Shown here one piece after another: positions 31,801-46,800 of a stretch of DNA of 64,000 nucleotides. How positions within the stretch are numbered: position 1 is the first letter of the stretch; each line of letters starts with the position of its first letter. Below the pieces are notes generated by a model. It saw only the letters and a program-made list of their open reading frames with translations. It ran no database searches and had not been told where the DNA came from. Position numbers and translations under genes: made by a program. Origin of the DNA: Anolis sagrei (lineage: Eukaryota > Chordata > Lepidosauria > Squamata > Anolidae); assembly GCF_037176765.1 (NCBI RefSeq), contig NC_090023.1, positions 104,236,866-104,300,865 on the forward strand, written 5' to 3'.

Positions 31801-34800
31801 CCTAAGATGCTTAGAAGCATCTAAGAAGCATCCTAAGATGCTTCAGGGATGGAGATCCACTGCAGCCATCAGATGTCACCTGTGGGTCCACCTCCAACCT
31901 CTGCCAACCGGGGTAAAAGTGTTGTGAGGCACTTTTCCTAGCAACACGGGAGGTATCCCATGTTGTGCTCGCCTGTCGTGAAGCCGCTCTGAGTCCTCCC
32001 TTGGGGGTGAGAAGGATGGGATACAAATATGTGAAACAAACAAACAAACAAACAAACAAACAAATAAATAATACACATTGAAGTAACTTGATTTGAGTAG
32101 TTTGTGTTTCAAGATCACATATTTCCTTTTTTGAAAATTCTTATTTGTTTATTTTGAAACTTTATGTTGTTGGAAGTTATGTTACATCTAAATTATACAG
32201 TTTTACATTTGGGGTTAATGTTGTGCTGATTTGATCTTAATAGAATTCTAAAAGGTCAACCTTTTCCCCTCATAGGTCCTGTACAATTTATTCAAGTCTT
32301 TTTGCCAGATGCGTACAATTGAAGCCATTGACGTATTTGCTGGAATTGCTAATTTCTTTGTAGTTGGCATTGGTGGAGTCTTGATTGGAATCGTACTGGG
32401 ATTTGTTGCAGCATTTACTACTCGTTATACTCACAAAATCCGAGTGATTGAGCCACTCTTTGTCTTCTTATACAGTTACTTGGCATACATAACAGCTGAA
32501 ATGTTTCACCTTTCAGGCATTATGGCGTAAGTATCCATTAAAATATATACAGTGCTAAGAATACTATGAATTCATTAGAATCTTTAATCTCAGTTTTTCC
32601 TTTGAGATCACCAGGATATAGTTGTGAGTTATGAATGTTCAAAGGACAATAATAGATTCAATATTCTTTGTGAGTAGAATTAGATTTACTTAAGTTGTAG
32701 ACCCATGAACATAGGCTCAGCCTCCCTAAAACTAGCCTGTAATGATAAAATTTGACCATCAAGACTCTCATAGTTGAGTCTCCGGACTAAATGACTAAAT
32801 GATCCCTATCATTTATCAGATTATTGCTCACTCTAACCAGATGGTGAATGTTTTAATGTAATGTCCTTTTTCATTGTTTTGGGAAATACACACACAATTT
32901 TAAAAGCCAGTTTATCAGCTTTGAACTGGATGATATGGCAGTGTAGAAGGAGCCATAATCTCACTTTGAAGTGCTGGAACTTGGCTTTGGAGATTTTCAC
33001 ACTACACTGTTAAAGCACTGTTATCTCACTTTAAATGTTATGGGTGCCTCCTATGGAATCCTGGGACTTGCGGCTTGGGGGAGGACTCTTTAAAACTCTC
33101 AGTCAGAGAGTTCATGGGCATCACTGAACTAAAGTAAAGTAGAGGTTTCCCCTTGACATTAAGTCTAGTGGAGTCTGACTTTGGTGGGTGGTGCTCATCT
33201 CCATTTCTAAGCCGAAGAGCCAGCATTGTCCATAGATGCTTCCTAGATCATGTAGCTAGTATGACTAGAACCCCATAATTACATGAGAGGCAGCTGTAGG
33301 AATGAAAATGGTATAGTAGTGCTTTAACAATGTCGTGTGATAATCTCCTTTATATATATTTATCTATATCTCCAGTAGCAATGCAACTCTTCTGATATCT
33401 CTATATGGTGCAAAAAATTTGCTCTGGAAGATTTTTTGGTCATACATAAAGTGAACAATGGGAAAATATATTAATTTAAATAAGGTTAAATATGCCTCTT
33501 TCTTAGATACAAATCCAAATAAAGCAACAGATTAAACTGTGTGACCCCATTCTGAAAAGCCCCATCTAGACTTTCAGATACTATTAATAGTATATGAGTA
33601 CTTACCAGTTTCCTCCTGTTTCTAATTCGAATTATATGGACAATGTCCATGGAAGCTTATGCCACCATAAATCTGTTATTGCCATGAGATTTTTTGTTGT
33701 GCTTATAACAGAGGACTACAACTGGCCTTCTAAGAGATTTGACTGCAAACAGAATGAGTTCACAAGGCACTAACAGGGTGATTGCTGTTTTATGATACTT
33801 GGTCATTTGCTGAGATAACTCTTTATTGCATCCAGCTAGCATAGACCCTCACTGGAAACTTGTTTTCTTAGTGATGTATTGTAATTATATGAAATGAAAG
33901 GCAGTTATTCTGGAAATGCTAACACAGCCAGTTTGAAAGACAGGTTTTGCTGGAACATAAGTTAATTTTAACTGCTGTTAACCTCAGTACTGCTATAACA
34001 TTTTGTTCTGGTAAATTCCAGTAGCCAACTATTATTTCATGTAGTTCAGGATATCCCTACATTAGGCTGCAATCCCAGAACCAACAACTGATAACAATTA
34101 GCCAGCTATTAATTAGCAAGCAGAATAAAGAAGGTTAGAATAAAGTCCAACCTCCTACCTAGAGCCTACAAGAATGTTCTTTGCTGATAAGCTGCATATA
34201 TAGCATGCTGTAATCGGAACTCAGTTAACAGACAGAGTGCTGTGCTAAAAGTTCATTAACCTAGAAACTGAAAGCCAGTATAGTACACTGATTTTACTGT
34301 TGGACTAGCACTCTGAGAGACCAATGCATGAATCCCTCCTCGGTCATGGTGAACTCCTTACAGACAAATCTTAGCAGGAAATCCTCTTGATGATTTTGCA
34401 TTTGAGTCTTCTTAAGTTGGAAATGATTTGATGGCAACAAATTACTTCTTCATATTTTATTCCTAATATATTTCCCTATCTGATTGGTGGTTGCAGTCAT
34501 ACTTAGGCATCTTACTGGTATATAGGAGAGGTGGGAAAATTGTATCCCATCAGCCACATATTGTCCTAGTGGAGCCATTCTTGGCCCCCTGGAAACTACC
34601 AAGAAAACCTTGAAGTCTCTGGACAAGTTGGTTTTTCAAAAATAAGGTCCCCCCTCCTCTCAAAAGCCAAATATTTTGACGATGTCCATCTGTTCTGACT
34701 GCTACCCTAAGTCCATCACAATGGCAACAACAAGGGTATTTCCCAGAGGAAGAGGTAATGTGGGGATGGCCTGGAATCCTCTTGCATTTGTCCAAGCAGA

Positions 34801-37800
34801 TAAATAGAGCCAGAACCACGCTTAGTAATAATTTGATCAGATTCATTGAAATTAATAGCCTTAATTAATAGCATATTCATTACAATGGCCACACTTTGTT
34901 AAAGTTGATTCCAACTCTTTTTTAAAAATGGGGAATTAAGAGGAAGATACACAACACTGAGCAACTTCAGATGTATTGTTGAAGGCTTTCATGGCCGGAA
35001 TCACTGGGTTGTAGGTTTTTTGAGCTGTATGGCCATGTTCTAGAAGCATTTTTTCCTGACGTTTTGCCTGCATCTGTGGCAGCCACAGATCCAGGTGAAA
35101 TGTCAGGAGAGAAAGCTTCTAGAACATGACCATACAGCCCAAAAAAACCCTACAACAACCCAGCTTCAGATGTGTTTTTGGAGCAGCTTCATATCCAGCT
35201 CCTGAATTCCTCTTAACTGTTTTTTTTTACTTTAAAAACTTAATGAGAACAGATAACCCAGGAATTTTTTTGCTTTGGAAAAATTAGATTTTTACCTGTA
35301 CATACTTTTAACTCTTCTTATGTTATTTTAAAGTCTTTATTTTATTTTAATTTTGCTCCAAACTAGAATGGCTAGAAGCACACTGAAACTATTGTAAGTC
35401 TTAGTAGTAGGTCAAAGAAACTTGATGACCACAGCTAGTGATCTAGATTTTTCCAGTCACCAGACAGAAACTGCCTTGTTTGTGCAAGGGTGACTTGCAT
35501 TCATGGTGGACCTATAAAATATATGCATACACTGCCCTTAAACAGTTTCATTTTTCCTTGTTTAAAGATGGTTTTAGATAAGTGAATGTGATTATTCTAG
35601 GTACGTTTAAGTCAGCTGAAATCTTTCTTACAGAGGATCCTTCTGCTTTAGCAATGCAGTTTGGACATTATAGTCAATTGCTATGCCTAGCCCTTCTAAA
35701 TATCCTACATATTTTTTCTTCTCTTTCCCTTTTCTTTCTCTCCCTCTTTCCCTTCTGCTTCATTTCCTTGTTTTCATATTTTAATAATCCAATGTTTAAT
35801 TTATTTTTATTGGAAAAAAGTAGAACACTGGCATATTCCTGGACATGTCAGTGTTAGGTCACAGTGTTTTGGGAGCATTGCCTATTGAATTCAATGGACT
35901 TATTTCTGAGAGGCCATGTACTCATATGACATTGCACTGTCAAAGCTGGTAAACATACTATAGCTTCAAACTGTGCACAATTATAATTTATTTCAGTTAT
36001 TAAGATTACAATTCACAATGGTGCTGTAATTATCAGTCTGTAGAATGACTGGCAAACCTTGGAAATAATTGGACTCTGGAATGTCTGTGAGGCCCAATAG
36101 ACTTAAAACATCCAATGAAACCCAGGACTGGTTGGGTGTGATATCCCCATTGTTCTCCCCAAGAAGTTGCAGTTGATGATGAAATCTTCTGGTGAGCATA
36201 ATGTGGTTACTTGACATGTGAATATCAAAGGACCACTTAAATTTAGATGACAATAGTATGATTCAGGCCACACACTGTAGTTTCCTCCTTTTTGTCAATT
36301 TATTTGTGCCACACTGCAAACTGGCTGAAATTTGGTTAGGGACTCTAGCTGATGGGGTAAAAATGGAAAATCAGAGAAGGTTCCTGCTTCCTATTTCCAA
36401 ATCAAGAGTGGCCCTGGGACCTTCCATACAGTTCTGAGTTGCACTGAGACCACATAGGGTATTCTGGTCTGCATCTGTGACAGGACACTGGTGCTACAGG
36501 CCAGCTGTGCAGAAGCTACTATATCTGAACATGGGGCAAGATTCCAACCCTCCTCCCCAGCACCCCCATTCCTCTGAAAAAGGCAAAGAAATCTCCCAAT
36601 AGCAGTGCTGCTTGCTCTTCCCTTCCTGTTGTTTTGGTCATTAAGTGAGAAAAGCAGTTTGGGAGGAGTGAGCACCCTCTCCTCCTCCAAAAGCTATCAG
36701 GCTCACTTAATGATAAATAAACAGGATGAGAAGAATAGGATGTAAAGGGGAGATTTTCTTGATGAGGGAAATGCTGGGAGCAGGAAGGGACTGCCATCTC
36801 ACCTCCTAGGGCTAGCTAGGCCCAGGGAGCATGAGACGGCTGTGGGGACACAATTCTTGAGCCTTCATCAGGATCTGGAATGGCGTCCCCTCTGCTCCAA
36901 AGTGGGGAAGATGTCAATCTTGCTGCAGAATTCAGACATTCTCCACTTTTTTGTAAATTTGGGATCCAGCTGCATTGTCACTTACCTAGAGGTAAATCAC
37001 ATTAGCCTGTATGCCTTGTATGGATGCACCAGGCTAATGTGATACTCACACTGCATTATATGACAATGTAGATGCAGCTTATGCCTTGCATGCATTATAT
37101 TTTTGAGTATCTCATTTGCAGTATTCACTGGTATACATCTGCATGTGTGATAAACTTAACAAGAATAAAAACACACATTGTGTCATATGCTTGTTGGAAA
37201 TTTGGGAGTTATAGTCCAAAAATAACTTTTCTGAGATCTGATCTGATGAGTCATAATTTTATTTGTAGCAAAGACAGATTTGTTTTTGCAAACATTTGAA
37301 ATTTACACAAAGCAGAAGTTTCAGATGTCAATCCGGAAAATATTTTGTAGGTCATGGCACATCTTGGAAAATAGCTCAAAGTTCAAAATTAAAATGGAAG
37401 CCTAGTGCCACAGACACAAGATATGCATTTGCAGCTCATCCAACGTCATGGAATGCCATCCCATGAAAAGTGAAATAATGACACATCACATCCCACAAAG
37501 CTGAACAACAGATAAGGCACACTTAATTATAGCAGTTGCTCATCATGCTTAGTCAGTATGATGGTATGAAATATTTTTCCAAAACATCAAGGACTAATGA
37601 CTTTCCTTTAAGGGTTATTCATTTCTAATTTTTTTCTACAAGAAAAAAATTAAAAGTTTAGCCTTAGCTTTGAGACAATCCGTATATTTCAGGAATTATT
37701 CTAAAGTACCCTTGAACAATTATTCTAAAGTACCCTTGCAGGAGGAAAATAAAATGAGCAGTACTGATGTTACTATTTTTTAAAAATATGTTATTAGCTG

Positions 37801-40800
37801 CTTTTAGTCCTATTATTGGGAGAAGCAAGGGGTCATAATAACAGCAACATTTTATTAATTTATAATAATAATAGCAGCAACGTTTTATTCATTTATGTCC
37901 TTTCAACAACTCCTCTGTTGATTGTCCAACAGAAAATAATAGGGTTTGTTATTAACCACAGTTTGATGTATCTCTGTGAAGCTGAAAATATACACAGTGC
38001 ACTGAGTTGTTTAAGTGAGAATTTCACTAGAAATTTGAAAATTGAAAATTTGAAAATACCCTTTCACAATTCTTAGAAAATGTTTGGGATAATAGTCTAT
38101 GTTTTTGGGATCATAGTGAATGCGTTTTTATGATTACAAAGAAACGGAATATGGTTTTCTTTTGCAGGATTACAGCTTGTGCTATGACTATGAACAAATA
38201 TGTGGAGGAGAATGTTTCTCAAAAGTCGTACACTACAATAAAATATTTCATGAAGATGTTGAGCAGTGTCAGTGAGACGCTTATCTTTATTTTCATGGGA
38301 GTATCTACAATTGGAAAAAATCATGAGTGGAACTGGGCTTTTGTTTGCTTCACTCTCCTGTTCTGTTTGGTTTGGCGTGCACTAGGTAAGAGTTACTGAA
38401 TACATTCTCACTTGCTCTGTAACACACTTTATAACAGAAAATGTTATATTTAATGGAGTGGTGCCTTTGACAAAGAAAAAGCTAATCTCAAGGGAAGTAA
38501 AAACTGCTTGTAAGATATGATTTTGGTACAAAAATAATGGGACTTTCCAGGTGATCCTTCCTAAGGACTTTTAAGCATCAAAATTGATAAATCCGTGATC
38601 CAAAACTGAAGAGTCAGCCATTTTCTCTTTGTGGCCCAGCAACATCAGAATGGAAAATAGAAAAAAAATGATATAGCACTATAAAACAAAATGAAATTCT
38701 GTAGAATCCCATCATAGGAATATTTAAAGTTAAAGTGAAATTTGAAAGTGCAATGACCCAGGACTGTTTACGAACCATGGCTATGTCTTTGTTTGATATG
38801 TGATTTTATGCAATGGGTTTAATAATGTTTAATGTTTTCTCAGGGAAGGGTTAATTTTGATGTTTATACTGTATTTTATCAATGGCATTGAATTGTTGCC
38901 AATACTATGAACTGCCCTGAGTCCCGTTTGGGGTTGAGAAGGGTCGTATACAAATACCACAAATAATAAATAAATAAATCCTTGCATCTGATTTCTTTTA
39001 AGTGCAGCAGACGTGGGATTTTTTTTTCCTAGTGGAAAAGGGTCCTTCTCTTACATACTGTAGGTATGAGATTTTTATCAAGAAAATCCTCCACCCTTGT
39101 GAAAGGATGGAGAGAAACTCCCAAGGAGGGGAAAAATGCAAATAGAAATATATGTGTATTTTTCTTTGTTTCTGAAGCTTTCCATTGTCTTAAATGTAAG
39201 GTTCTGAGTGGTTCTTAAATGTAAGGTTTTCCTATTTCCTTTAGGGGTTTTTGCATTGACTCAAATCATTAATGTGTTCCGGACAATTCCTATAACATTT
39301 AAGGACCAATTTATTATTGCCTATGGAGGCCTCCGAGGAGCCATATGTTTTTCACTTGTTTTCCTGCTTCCATCTGCTGTGTTCCCCAGAAAGAAGCTTT
39401 TCATTACAGCTGCTATTGTGGTGATATTCTTTACTGTCTTCATTCAGGTGAGACTGTGTACATAGTACTTTCCAACATGATGGAACTAAATAGTTACTTG
39501 CTTTACAATCCTATAATAGGCCCAGTTCCTATTATCAAAGATTTCATTCAAAAAGAAACACACGAGCTTATTGATAAATTAGTTAATAATGCACTAATAT
39601 AATGTCTACTCTTATCATCTTGTATGATCTTGTCATATGGCTTTTTCACACTACACTTAACATTATGATTCTAGTTTAGCTGGCATGACTGCAACCTATA
39701 AATATCCTGGAGTTTGCAGTCTTGTGAGGCACTAGAGCTCTCTGGCTAAAAGTTCTAAATACTGATGTCTAAGTTGGAAATCCCAGGATTTCATAGGATG
39801 GGATATGATAGTTAAAGAGAGCTTTAATGCTGTAACTGTAGTTTGAAAAGGCTCTTAAGCCATTTGAGTGTTGTTTGAAGGGGATATCAAACAAAGGACA
39901 TATGAATGAGAGATCTCCAAGTCACCCTGTTACCAACAGCCTCACTCAAGTTTTGCAAACTCAGGATTGGGGCTTCAATGTAAAATGTGTAAAAGTAGTT
40001 TATTTGTATTGCCGAAGGGTTTCATGGCCAGAATCACTGGGTTATTGTAGCTTTTTTGGTCTATATGGCCATGTTCTAGAAGCATTCTCTCCTGACATTT
40101 TGCCTGCATCTATGGCAGTGGTTATCAACCTGGGGTCCCCAGATGTTTTTGGCCTACAACTCCCAGAAATCCCAGCCAGTGTACCAGCTGTTAGGATTTC
40201 TGGGAGTTGAAGGCTAAAAACATCTGGGGACCCCAGGTTGAGAACCACTGATCTATGGCAATCATCTTCAGAGGTTGTGAGGTTTGGATGCTTGCCATAG
40301 ATGCAGGTGAAATGTCAGGAGATAATGCCATATAGCCTGAAAAACCAACAACCCAGTAGCTGATTTATTTACTATATTTATATCCCACCCCTCTTACCCA
40401 AAAGGGACTCAGAACTTTACATACAGACACGTGTGAAAATTCAAAAATGCTGTCTAATGGAAAGGAAAGTGGGAAGAAAAAAAATGACAGGATTAAAGTG
40501 AGGAAAGTAGATGAGGGAAAAACAAATAAGGAGTCAGCTGAAATGGAACCAAGCAATTTGGTTATAAGGTTGCTAACTCTACATTAACTAGACATGGGTT
40601 TTATGCCTCCATTGCCTTTGCATTATATTTAGTTGTGATTTTCTCCAGTAAATCCCTTGAAAAATCCAGAATTTGTCTCCTTTTCATCTAAATTCTGGAT
40701 TATAGTGTACTCTTGCTGGAGTACCAGATCTTTTTCTTCCTCCTCATACACTGTAGCCTAGAATGCAGCTCAGTCTAGAATTCCATTCCAGACAATATTA

Positions 40801-43800
40801 AACTATTTCTTAATGCCATACCTTCTCTTATGAAACACAAAGTTCTTGTTTTTACCTTTGAATAACTCCACACCCTTATGTCACATGCTGAAAATGTATT
40901 TATCCAACAGAATATGAAAATAACAAATGGAAAATAACTTCAAGGGCTGAATTAATTTTTATGCTTGTTGCTGTTGTCTTTTGCACAGGGAATAACAATT
41001 CGCCCACTTGTGGAATTTCTTGATGTTAAAAAAGCAAATAAAAAGCAACCTGCTGTCAGTGAAGAAATTTATTGTCGGGTATGTTTACAGCTTGCGTGCA
41101 TAATGTGCTACTTGGAAATGCAGTGAATTTTCATTTGGGTAGCTGCATTTTTCTTCTGTAATAGGAAATAATGTAGTGTGCTATACATAATGCACATGTA
41201 ATGCATTTATTATATACATTTATGGTTTATTTTAGGACTGAAACATATCCAAAGGAGTTTTTCAGATCCTTTATCATATTTTAAGTGTTAGTTTCTTTAT
41301 TGCTATCACCACTACAAATCTCACCTATCCAGAGATCTCCAGGTAGGATACAATGTGACCAGTCTGACAAATTGAAAAGGTGTAAATAATAGCAAAGCTT
41401 TCAAAAGCTGAAACATTTTAACAAGTTAGAAAGACTGGTTGAAACAGTTAAACGTGTTGAAACAATGTAAAACAATATACAAGTGAGGTTTGTGGAAAAT
41501 CAGGCCCTCAAAGCTTTAGTTAGCTCCCACGTTTTCACCTGACATTGACATGACAACAGTGCTGGTGACAATCAGGCCTTCAAGGGTGTTCCATAATTGG
41601 GATGCCATAACAAAGAAGGCTCTCTGCCACATATTTCCCTGACTGATGGGATACAGAGGAGGGCTCACCTTGCGGACTTGAGTTGCCTGCGGATTGAGAG
41701 AGATGGTATATAAATATAATAAACAAACAAATAAATAAATACATGTTGGACAGGTATGTATATGAAGTGGTGCTTCTTCAAGATTTAATGACTCAAGCCA
41801 TTTAGGTCATGCAATTATCACCATCTTGAATTCAGATTGCAAACATATTGGCAGCTATTGCACTTCTTTTAAACTGGTGTGATATGATTATTGTATGATG
41901 TTCTGGTTACCAGTTGAGCTGCTGCACTTTGTACTAGCTGAAGTTTCCAAGTAATCTTCAACAGTGATCCTGAATAAAGTGCATGGTACTATAATTAGGA
42001 AGTTACCAGTGCATGGACCAGTGTGGCCATAGCTGGTAGACCAGTCAAAATTGGCTCCAAATACTCTAGCCACAAAGTCCATCTGTTTCTGCAATGGAAT
42101 AATGGATTCAAGAATACTCCCAAGAAAGCATTTTCTCAGGGAGGTGCAGCTTTATCAAGGGCAGAAAAGTTTCACAGTTCCATAACCCAGCAACCCACAT
42201 AGAACTTGTGTCTTATCTGGAAGCATCTTCAGTGTATTGGACTGCATTCAGCTTATATAGGTACTGGTTCATTACCTGTATACCTGCATCTTTCCCCATA
42301 TCCCCTTATGACCTCCCCCAAGTACTTCATATCCATATTGAATAACATGTTGTATAAGATGGAGCCTTGGGCTCTTATACACTGACCAGAAATGTGGGCC
42401 TGATTCAGTTTCTGGGGTGCCAGATTGAGCCCAAATGATAGCCAGATTGGGACTCCCTGAACCCCCTTGGATGGTGATGAAAATTTACTACAGCATTCTC
42501 CTTTTATACATGAATTTAATTCAGTTAATATTTACAGTTACTATTTTCTCAATAGAAAATAGGGAAAGTTATTGGTATGCATGATAATGGCAGTTCAAAT
42601 TACTTATTCTCAAAGAGGGGAGGACTCAATGATTCCATCTCAAGACGATTGGTTTATGAAAATAAGTGAACTTGCAGAAATTGATAAACTTACTGTATTG
42701 ATTAAGGAGAAAAATCTAATTAACTATAAGAAAGACTGGGCCCCATTTATTGTGTTCATCCAGCTAAGATGGAGCAAAAACTCCATCACTGTTTTTTTTT
42801 TTTTTTTTTTTTGGACTACAAGTGTGTTAGTATGTGAGAAAGGATGTATCAATAGTGCCTTTTCACTAAATGGGTGCAGAAAACAGAGAGAATATAAACA
42901 CCAGACAGAGAATGTAAATCCCTAAGGTTAGATAACATAGATTGTTTGTAGTTTGCAGTTATTGTTTTTTTGGATGCTTAGGATGCAATAGTATTATTCT
43001 AGAAAAAGTATTTTTAATCTTTTGTTGTTGATATTGGGTTTTGGTTTTGGGTTGGTTTTTTTTTTTTTTTTTAGTATACTTGTATGTAGGCTATGTAGAC
43101 AAAATTGAACGGTCTCCTGAAGGCTGCATGTGGACCAGGGCAATGGGTCCTACAAACATTGCCTAAAGGCACAACTACAGACAAATGGCCAAGTGGATTT
43201 CTCTTTCATCCCAATCTAATTGCTTTGGAAATACATTCCAAAGCAAGAGCTACCTGCATACCAGGACATGCATATATACTAAGAGAGGAGGCATGGTTAA
43301 TTATTTATTTCATTAACATACTGCTTTTTTCAACCCCTAGGGGGACTCAATGTGGTTCACCACAAGTAACTGGCAAAATTCAATGCCTCACAAAGTATAA
43401 AATATGTCACATCACTAAAATAGCAAATAATAATGAATTAAAACCCGTGAACTATAAACTTCGGACATAGACAAACATAAAACATAGAACATTCGACATT
43501 TCACCAATCCCGAAGTTATCTTGACTGCTTCATCTCACTCCGCAAATGCTTGCTTGAAAAGCCACGTTTTCAGTAGTTTCTTAAATGTCAAGAGGGAGGG
43601 GGCCTATTCGATCTCACTGGGGAGGGAGTTCCATAGCCGAGGGGCCACCACAGAGAAGGCCCTGTCTCTCGTCCCCACCAGTCATGCCTGGATAGACCAA
43701 GGACTGGTTGAGAAAAAAGAATGAAGGAGAAATGCCTTGAGCATCACTTATCCAAAGTGCTTGGGATTAGATGCATTCTGTATTTTGCATGTATTTGTAT

Positions 43801-46800
43801 ATATGTATATAATGAGATATTTTGGAGATGAGACAAAAGTTTAAACACAAATCCATTTATGTTTTAAGTATATCTTATACACATACCTCAAAGGTAATTT
43901 TATACACTGTAGTTATAATAGGTTTGTGCATGAAACAAAAGTTTATGCTCATTGAACCATCAGAATGTAAAGATGTTACCATCTTGGCCACCCATTTGGA
44001 CATTTTTTGGAGTTCGGAATATTTTGGATTTCAGAATTTTGTATAAGGGAAGCAGAGTCTTTAATATTTTTGTCCCATTCACCTTGGGTGGGTTATCATA
44101 ACATGAGGGTGTAGTTTAATATATAGAAAGACTTTAGAGTTGGCCTAGTCTTAATTTTTTATATCAGTTGAAACTTTTTCTGTTACATCTATGTGACAAA
44201 TTAATGTTCCTGTAAGATTCACATATAGCAAACATATGCACAAAAATAAGTAATGATTCTTTTCTCTTTTTCTTTACATTTTAGTTCTTTGATCATGTCA
44301 AGGCTGGTGTTGAAGATGTGTGTGGACATTGGGGTCATAATTTTTGGAAAGATAAGTACGTAGAGCATTGAAGACCAAAAGTCAAAGGCCAGTTAGATTA
44401 ATTGGTACAATATTGACTTTCTGAAATGTGCTAATTCTATACAATATTTATTTATTTATTTACTTTGCTTATATACCGCTGTTCTCAGCCCAGGGGCGAC
44501 TCACAGCGGTGTACAACATAGGAACAACAAAATTCAAGACATAGTATAAAAACAATTCTGGCCCCAGAGTGGCCGTTGGTGTTGGGGGAGGGGCGCTGAT
44601 GTCACAGGGGACAAGATGGCAATGTCCTCCCGGCTCCCCTTCTTTATTCTGGCCCCAGAGTGGCCGTTGGTGTTGGGGGAGGGGCGCTGATGTCACAGGG
44701 GACAAGATGGCAATATTATTTTTTGTAATAATATTTCACAAATAATGAGCTTTATGAGACTCGACTGCTAGATATTTAAATAAAAATATATAAAAATGAC
44801 ACTTCAATAAGAGGAAAATTTACTTGGCAGAAAGTCTGCATGAGTTAAGAGACATTTATTTCCAAGGAAGGAGTTATTTTTTTGTCTTGCTTTTTGCTTG
44901 GCCTTTCTACCAGCTATCAATTCACTATCTGAATTCAAAACTTGATTTACTTCAAAATCATTTTTCTTTGTTTCACCTTCTCTTCTCCCTGTCCAACCAC
45001 CTTCTCCATCCTCCACCACTTTTTCTGATGCTGGACTGTCAGTTGCCCAGAGAGGCAAATTGAAAAGGGTAGCTACTAAAATGCAAGTCTTGCCTGCTGT
45101 CCCTTTTACTGTGTAAGCGGATCGTTGGCCCTCCTCGCAGATGTACTCAGAAAAAAACAACATTGTGCATTGGTAGTAAAAAGGCCACAATATTATTTGG
45201 TTGCAGCTCAGCAAAGTTGCCCTACACGGGTCTCGATCCTAATGTCAGCAGGTCTGCTTGTTAACCAATATAACTACATAGCTGGCCTTGTGCCGGTTGT
45301 CAGTCATGGCTGCTTGAGACAACCTTCTGGGCCATCCCAGCTTATGATATATCTCAGACCTCATGTCCCTGATGCAATCTGGGTCCACCTCCACCTGGGT
45401 ATGACCTCATTATAGCCACACCTCAACCGGGGTTCTCCACCATGGAACCCCTTGAATTCAGCAGTGACTGTTTGCATTGGTCCCTATTTCCTGGATCCAA
45501 AACCAATGCCAATTACTCCTCAACTCAAAGTTGTAACAAAATTGCCGCACGTACTTAGAGGGAGAAGTAGTTGAGTAAACCCAGAAGCAGCTGAAGAGCC
45601 CCTTGCTGTGGAATGCCTATATATGCTCTGTCCAGCTGATCAAAGCAGCCAGTCAGCTCCCAGCAGCTCTGGGATGCTGTTGGCTTGCAGTGGTCATGCA
45701 TTGGGGGTGGGGTGGGGCAGAGTGGAGTGGGAAATGGGGGGGGGGATCCCTGCAGCTGCACTGCCTCTCTGAGATCCACCATGTGCTTCCAGGTCGCTCC
45801 TCCTCCACCAGGAGAACCAAGGCTGCCCTGCAATTTGGGCATCATCTTTTCCTCATCCCACACAATTCATTAGGCAGTTACTTGGAATCAATTTGTGGTG
45901 CCAAGTGTCTGTAATGAATAGAAGTGGGGATTTCTAGGATATGGGACAGGAAAACTGTTGTAATCATCATAGTCACTATTGAGAATCTCATCAAGATGTA
46001 AAGGACTGTGTCCTCACCAAGACTTAATTCATTTTTAATAAGTGCTATATGATACACCTGTTTTAAAACTTTAGTAAAAAAGGTAAATGTAAACTTTTAT
46101 AGTTTTTACTTTCCTGAATCTGTGGCAGTTTTAACTTTATTAGTTTGATATTTGACACTGTCACTGATTCTACTGAAAAGATAATGAACTGGTGTGACTT
46201 TTATAAGCAATAGACTTTTCAGACTAAGGAAAATAGTGTCTGGGGTGGAACTTGCCTTAACTACAGTACTCCTTTAATGCATTAGCAAGATAAATTAGTT
46301 AATACCACTACATCTTCTTCTTATAGGTTTATAAAGTTTGATAAGAAGTACCTGAGGAAACTTCTAATTAGGGAAAGTCAGCCCAAATCAAGTATAGTAG
46401 CTCTATACCAGAAACTTGAAATAAAACATGCCATTGAGATGGCAGAGAATGGAATGATGACAACAGTACCATCTCTAGCTTCTCTCAGGTATGTAGATGG
46501 TAATACCATTGTCAGTTTATGTTGTCCTGATATGAGCTGTTCCATGCTGTAAGGTCATTTTTCTTGAAGTTTGTGTTGTTCTCTTGTTGTCCCAAGATTG
46601 AAAGTGAAAATAAATTATTTTCCACATTTAAGGCTGCATGTTTCAGTACATTTATTCCAAAGATTTATATTTTTCAAAGATTTTCCAAGAACATTTTAAT
46701 AACTGTTAGAAAATGAGATGGCAGGGGATTAATGAGGACATTTAGAGGGATAGCATTTCAAATGCTTAGGACTACAGGAAAAGTATTTGCCTTGTGCCAG

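Noticed and set aside
44804-45214. 136-codon minus-strand ORF in intron 7
   Set aside because: Composition effect; overlapping ORFs exist on both strands, and nothing resembles a domain.
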